64,000 nt of DNA, taken from contig NC_073692.1 in NCBI RefSeq assembly GCF_029784155.1, positions 425,301,324 to 425,365,323 of the forward strand, in the 5' to 3' direction. This DNA is from Uranotaenia lowii. Its lineage: Eukaryota; Arthropoda; Insecta; Diptera; Culicidae. Numbering within the stretch: the first letter of the stretch is position 1; every line of letters starts with the position of its first letter. Under the pieces are notes generated by a model that made no database searches, was not told the origin of the DNA, and saw only the letters and a list, made by a program, of their open reading frames with translations. Position numbers and translations under genes: made by a program. Shown here one piece after another: positions 58,321 through 64,000 of this stretch.

Positions 58321-61300
58321 AGATGTTAATCATGAATATGACACATATCTTCTGATGAAAGTTGGTAAATCGCCGCGATGTTTTGTTGTTGAATTTTATC
58401 GACGTTTTTCGGCGAGTTTTACAAATTAAAAACATTTTTTTACCAGTTGTCCAGACGTTTCGAACTACTTCGACATTTGCTCCTCTTCAGTGGACACTAA
58501 AATATATTTTAATTAACAAATTACATATATTTCCATAAAATCTGAAGAATGTGGTCCTGTGGAAATCCAGCCGCACTAGATACCATCGAAAATTTCCACG
58601 TTTCATATGAAACTTGGAGAAATCGTCATTTCAGTCTACTCTAGGATGAAACGTTCAGCATGTCAGATTTCTATTTGGGAACTAGGATGAAAAAAATAAG
58701 TTATTGATTTTCCAGAACCAACTACATGGTACATGGTTGGTTGCTTGAATATTGATCTGCAGCCAAGTTATAGTAAGCCGAATGTTTTCACAATCTGAAC
58801 AATAATTTTAGCAAATAAAATCATTTTAACTTTTCAATTCTAATGAGACTTTTGTGAATGTGTGGATTCCATGATCTACCATAGAAAAAAAAGAGTTAAA
58901 ATTTTCAATAAGTTTTGTTACTATACTTCAGTTTCCATTTGGAGGCATTATTTGACAATCAACTCTTCCTTTCATTAATTTTTTTTTTATTTTTGTTTGA
59001 TTTTCGTGTGAAGATTGGGCAGGAATGAATAGAGATGAATTTATCTCATTGAATTTTGTTAGATTGTTTCTATTTTTACCACTTCGTCATTCGTTCCTAG
59101 ACAATTCACACCAAAATGAGTTGGTTGTTTTGTTTACCGTCGATTCATATAATTATGCATAATCACTGAAAATTGTTGTTTCACATCTCTCTTCTGCTAT
59201 CACAATTCAATTGCATGGGAAAATCTGCGGTTTGATCAATTCCGACATCTCTCTCATTCCACGCTCAATGCAACAACAAAGCACGAACCCCTCATTGACA
59301 CCCATCGCAACCGGGAGATCTTTTTAACCCAATTTCTCCATCTCCATCCAATTTGTCTGCGACAATTGGAGCAGGTGATTCAACTAAAAGTTGTTTGCTT
59401 TACACCCGTTCCGGAAAGTTATAATTTCCTCCCATAAGCCGCTAATGACTGGCCATTATCATCACAACTCTGGCGGAACTCCACGAATCATTTCTTGGCT
59501 GCTCGGTGTAGTGTGGAGTAATCGAAAACACAAACTGCGGTCTCCTGGATCACGATTATGATTCACTGATATGATGACGACAAAATAAAATTGGTGCTAT
59601 GTGGCAGTCGTGGAGCTGAGCGAGTTCTTGAGCCGCAGCTGAGCTGTGTGACTTATCTAGATGTAATTAAGTTAATGAATTCATATCTTGCTCAACGATG
59701 ACGCCCCCAGACGACGACGATGGACGCGAGACCAACCTGTGGAGTTGTTTTCCGCACTCTTGTTCCGCGATTCGATTGCTCCACGCGATGTGATGTTGTG
59801 ACTGCGGCGCTCTCTTTTGACCCGGTGTTGATCCGCTGACTGACTGCGCTTGATATGCGATCTTGTTCCACTTTAGCGAAACAAGCCGGAAGATTAGCGC
59901 ACCTCCTGCCTACCTCTACCGGGTGATAATTGCTGCAGCGCTGATGGATGTGCCGTGTCATCGATGAAGAATCACCCCCTAAATTTACGAGGAAAACTGG
60001 GAAATTATCATTATTCTTTCCCTAAAGATTAGCTTAAGGGAAAAATAATTCATTAAAAGCTTGAATTCGTTCTACTCCGAAAACCTGATCCAAAAGTGGG
60101 TCAAGCATCCCTCCTGACATACTGGCAATTGGAAGATTATGAAATCGAAATTCCTGACTATGCAGCCAGCAACCAAATTCGCCATTGTGAACTGGTTGGA
60201 TGATTCGACTGATAGATCACGACCTCGTGGGCATCATATCGGGTAAAGGCTCACTGAGCCCTGGGAAGTATTTTGGAACTGAATCGACCAGCCGCTCGCT
60301 GCTGCAAGGATGATGTGGCAGTCAGTGTTATGCCATCATATTTAATCATCTCTTCGCGCCTCCAGTCGTGAATTTTTTGACGATAGACTAAATACACATA
60401 ACACCAGCATTCATTGGGAAGGTGAAATGAAAAACAAAAAAAAAACAATTGGAATATCTATGCAACGAAAAGAATTGATTAGGGTAGGAGAGCTCTCTAG
60501 AGATTTGCTTAAGCCAGTGAGCATAAACATCGACCTTAGCTTAGCTTGCTTGAACACGAAATGCATAAACTTGTTTCAATTGGGTTTTTTTTTTTAAATT
60601 TATTTTTTTGAAATTCTACTGAATGCTTTGTTTCCGTTGTGTTGGAGTTATTTTTGAGAGGTTATTATTTCTAAATTTTTTTAATTTATCGTGTTGATAG
60701 AACACAAGCTTGACAAAATTTTAACCCTTCAAAGTTGCTTTAACCCAGTAATCGATCACTCTACCTTACTACCCGTTAAATCTTAATCCCCCATCGGCTC
60801 AATCAGCGCACAGATCTGTTGACAGTTGATGGGATGATGACATGTCGAGGAAAGATCATTGGGCTTCTTGAGAAAGGATGATCTGCTGTTGTTGTTGATG
60901 TAATCTAGTTTAATTCGTTGTGGAGTCACATCTTCTGTAGGCCATTGGCAATTCATTTGCATGATTTTCTGTGTTGTTCGATGAAATAATCGTGGATGCA
61001 ATAGAGGTTTAAAGGTCGTCCAAAAAGTTGATTCGAAAGATAAAATAATTTTTGGCTGGTAACGTTGAGGTTACAATTTAATTTTTTGAACTTTGAATGT
61101 GTAATTTTATTGCATATGAAAATAATTGAATTTAAAAATATTTTTTGTTAAAAAATTCTCGGTATGTACTGAAATTTGAATTGTATCGTCCTAAATTCAT
61201 GAAAGTAATGGCAATTGGTTATCATTATCGGATTATGAAAATACAAAGACCTACCGTTAAGAAATGTTTGTTTTTGAACCGTACGTAGTTGGTAAGGAAA

Positions 61301-62519
61301 AGTGTTCCAATATGCGCCTATCGGGTTAGATGCACCTACAGCTATTAAAATGGCGCACAAAACACTTTAATACACTATAAACAGAAGGTGTGAAACAATT
61401 TTGTAAATTTACGAATTCCCATTTTTTTGTTTTTTTTTTTTTTTTTTTTGACACTTTTCGATGTACCATCAACCAGGGCAACATGAAACACTTTTCAACT
61501 TCAATGACATCTAAAAAATCTACATCCACAGATAATCATACTTTTTATGCATCAAAAGTTTTAAGGTTTATGGAACATCCAATTGACGTAGTCAGAAAAA
61601 TTATTGGTTTCTTCAGTTTTTTTTTTTAATTTTCTAAAAAATGCGATTTTCACTAAACTTAGAAAAAGAGGTAACTTGTAACAAACTTAGTTTTTATGAA
61701 AAAAAGGTGTATGTAATTATCCTTTTTGATAAATTGTTTATGCCATTACACATTAAAACACCAATTGCAGTTATTTTTGGATCTGTTGAAACTAGTTTTT
61801 AAAATTTTTTTGAATATAAAGATAGTGTATACATTTAAGGGTTAAAAAATCATACAAAAAAACTCACTACCTGAAATCAGAAAAATAAATGTTTGGATGA
61901 ATGAAATTTCAATGTCGACAAATCATATTCCGCCACATGGAAACGAGATGTACAAGGTGTCTCTTCAATTTGCATTTTGATGCACGTTACCACAGGCAGG
62001 TAACTGAATTAAAAAAATGTTTATTTGAAAAAAATTTTTGATTGCTCGAAAAATATTTTTACACCAACAGTGTTGGTACAGGATGATTAAACCAGAAAAG
62101 AAATGTAGGTGATTTCATTTAGCCAATCCGTTATACTGGGTAAAGTTTTTTACGGTATCAAAAAATGAACATTTATTGGTTTATTTTTAAAAATTTTGAA
62201 TGAAAATGAAAAACTTTAAAATACTAGCTTAAGATAAGAGAATTTATGTCATCAGTATTTTGTAGACATTAAAAGATAACATGCAAACATTATATTAAAT
62301 TCAAAATTAAATCAGTGCTGTGGTATACACATGTAATAATTGGACCTTAGAAATTTATACGCACAGAAGCTCTAAATAAAACTTGGGCGCTTTTTGTTTC
62401 TTCTTTAGTTGGACATCAAAAGTTTAACAAATAAAAACTTCTATAAAGGTTTAATAATAATTAGAAAGTATCATAAGAAAGTGATTTGTATGCCATCATC
62501 ATTATTGTTAAATTCCCTT
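58321..62519. other. No recognisable gene
   Basis: Four kilobases without a domain-bearing frame. 59690-59960 is locally less AT-rich, but its 89-codon frame shows no resemblance to any family I know. Confidence 0.45.
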
Positions 62520-63119
62520 TTAAAACAAAATTTATCGGGTGGCTTCCTGGCCAAAAATTTTACAAAGCAAGTTGGCAAGAAAGTATTTGATCTGGCAAGG
62601 TATTTACAGCTGCGGACGAAAAACCCCGGTTTTTGTGAAAAACCAAACCATTGACTCCGAAATGAACAAGGAGAAGTGCCTTAAAAACGTTTTTTTTCGT
62701 ACATTAGATCTCACAAAGGACCAGTAAAGTTTTCGCCAGATTTGGCATGCTGCTGCTGCTGCTGAAAAGGACATCAACCTACCCAACTGCCCTCAATTCC
62801 GCCCTATCGAAAAATGTTGGGCAATTGTCAAGCAGAAGATGAAGAAGAATAGTAGGATGACTCGGGATGAAACAGAGATGAAGAGATTGTGGAACAAAAT
62901 GGCCGCTGAGGTCAGCGAATAGGGTGTCCAAACTATGATGAGTGGTACTCGACGAAAAATTAAAAAATTCATCAAAACACTATCGGAATAATTTCTTATT
63001 ATTTTCCTTTAAAGTGCAATAAAAACCCTACATTTTTATTGAAAAACATTTTTATTTCGTTTACATAGCTCCGAGATAGTCCCTTTTTAATGCGTCCAGA
63101 TTTTGCGTGATCCATGCTT
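62520..63119 (+). mobile_element. Second ITmD37E-type mariner remnant (3' half)
   Basis: Degenerate transposase reads KLARKYLIWQGIYSCGRKT, RSHKGPVKFSPDLACC, then LPNCPQFRPIEKCWAIV with the catalytic Glu, and WNKMAAEVSE, in drifting frames up to about 62990. The region around the second Asp is disturbed by a (GCT)5 run at 62749-62763. The right terminal repeat is preserved at about 63091-63119 (GCGTCCAGATTTTGCGTGA) and resembles 14351-14378 of the first copy. The 5' half and left terminal repeat were not found. Confidence 0.82.
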
Positions 63120-63121
63120 TA

Positions 63122-64000
63122 ATTATTTATCTAATAAACATCTTCAGAGAGAATTAAAGATATCAATAAAAAATTATAAATTTCTTTTGAATGAACAATT
63201 TCATCAGTTTTTAGCATTTTCTATGAAATTAATAAAAAAAAATGCTGCCAAAAACTTGAACTTTAGACAAAAACATCAATTGGCGCGAAGGGTGCTTAAT
63301 CGGTATAGCGCACGGCACCCTTCCAAATAAACGAATTTCAAATCAATTGGCGCGTTAATATCTCACGTTTTGAGGTTTGGAAACTTTGACAACTTTTTAA
63401 GTTAAATCGTATTCTCGAAAACTGGAAGATATTTCAACATTAAACCCTTCTAATGAGGGTCCAGAAAAATCAAATGAGGTTATCTACTGTACACTCAAAA
63501 TTTTTAACACTTCATAAAAGGTTGATGCTCAAGTAAGGTTATTCTTGACTCAGAACTGATGTCAAAACCTTCAAAACTTATCCCAGATTTTTTTTTTTAT
63601 TCAGATTTTAAAATTTTCTCAGTTGTTGATAGGAATTATATTCAAAATAGAAAATTTGAAATGAGATATCACTCATTTCGGAGGATCTGTTTCTATGTCT
63701 TCAAAATCAAAACTATATTTCTGTTTTTATTTTCATATTTTTAATTCAGATTAGATTTCTTGATTTTTCGAACCATTAGAAAACAGAAAGAAATGCTGTT
63801 CGAAAATCACCGTTCAAATTTGGATTCGCATTTTTTTAAAATTTGGTTCATGATTCTGAAAACTCATATGCACTTCCAATATTTAGATGATAATCTTTCG
63901 AATATGAAAAACATCCTGAGTTTTTGTTTCATATTGAGATAGAAGATAGAAGTTCTTAAACATTACTCTTATACACAATTCATAACAGTATGGATGGAAA
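63122..64000. other. No recognisable gene
   Basis: AT-rich sequence to the window end; nothing identifiable. Confidence 0.5.

Noticed and set aside
59692..59961. 89-codon minus-strand frame in less AT-rich DNA
   Set aside because: No domain or family resemblance; composition alone is not enough.

Overview
This window looks like a transposon-packed intergenic stretch of a dipteran genome, most likely a mosquito. It is AT-rich (locally more so), has two 500-base assembly gaps, and I recognise no host protein-coding gene. What can be read are remnants of eukaryotic mobile elements whose combination fits Culicidae: a DD37E mariner (ITmD37E type), a maT-like mariner, a Juan/jockey-like LINE, CR1-like LINEs, RTE-like LINEs, a LOA/I-type LINE with RNase H, several non-autonomous hAT elements and MITEs, and two large 9-bp satellite arrays. 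The species assignment is inference.

Region by region. Positions 1-22020 are one nest: a maT-like mariner (minus strand) is interrupted by a CR1-like LINE and by an RTE-like LINE. The CR1-like LINE is split by jockey-type sequence. The 15-bp target duplication of that jockey insertion lies at 1804-1818 and 17900-17914, on the outer sides of two different jockey copies 16 kb apart. Between those copies sits a second nest (8210-14378): DD37E mariner <- RTE-like LINE <- non-autonomous hAT, each layer with its own target duplication. Positions 22021-24736 hold nothing recognised. Positions 24737-27652 are a 9-bp satellite (TGACAAAAA). Positions 29708-30687 are a MITE, and 31338-33612 a hAT element containing a second hAT.

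Positions 34600-40085 are a minus-strand LINE broken by three later insertions (a 1067-bp unknown segment, a LOA-type 3' end, and a foldback element carrying a 103-nt hairpin). Its frame reconnects across all three insertions. Positions 41783-45232 are a second 9-bp satellite in the opposite orientation to the first. Positions 45476-45749 hold a 258-bp MITE; a tRNA-like fragment abuts the second gap at 47971-48470. Positions 51725-53365 carry an RTE-clade (JAM1-like) fragment, 54491-54713 a perfect 223-bp palindrome, 54815-58320 the longest copy of the RTE-like family, and 62520-63119 a second DD37E mariner remnant.

Few open frames look capable of function: the ORF1 of jockey copy A (1998-3434), the ORF2 of jockey copy B (open from the gap to its stop), the RT half of the CR1-like LINE and the RNase H tail of the LOA-type LINE. 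Each belongs to an element that is broken or incomplete here. The window reads as a layered fossil record, with target duplications clear enough to give relative insertion order, rather than as a set of cooperating genes.
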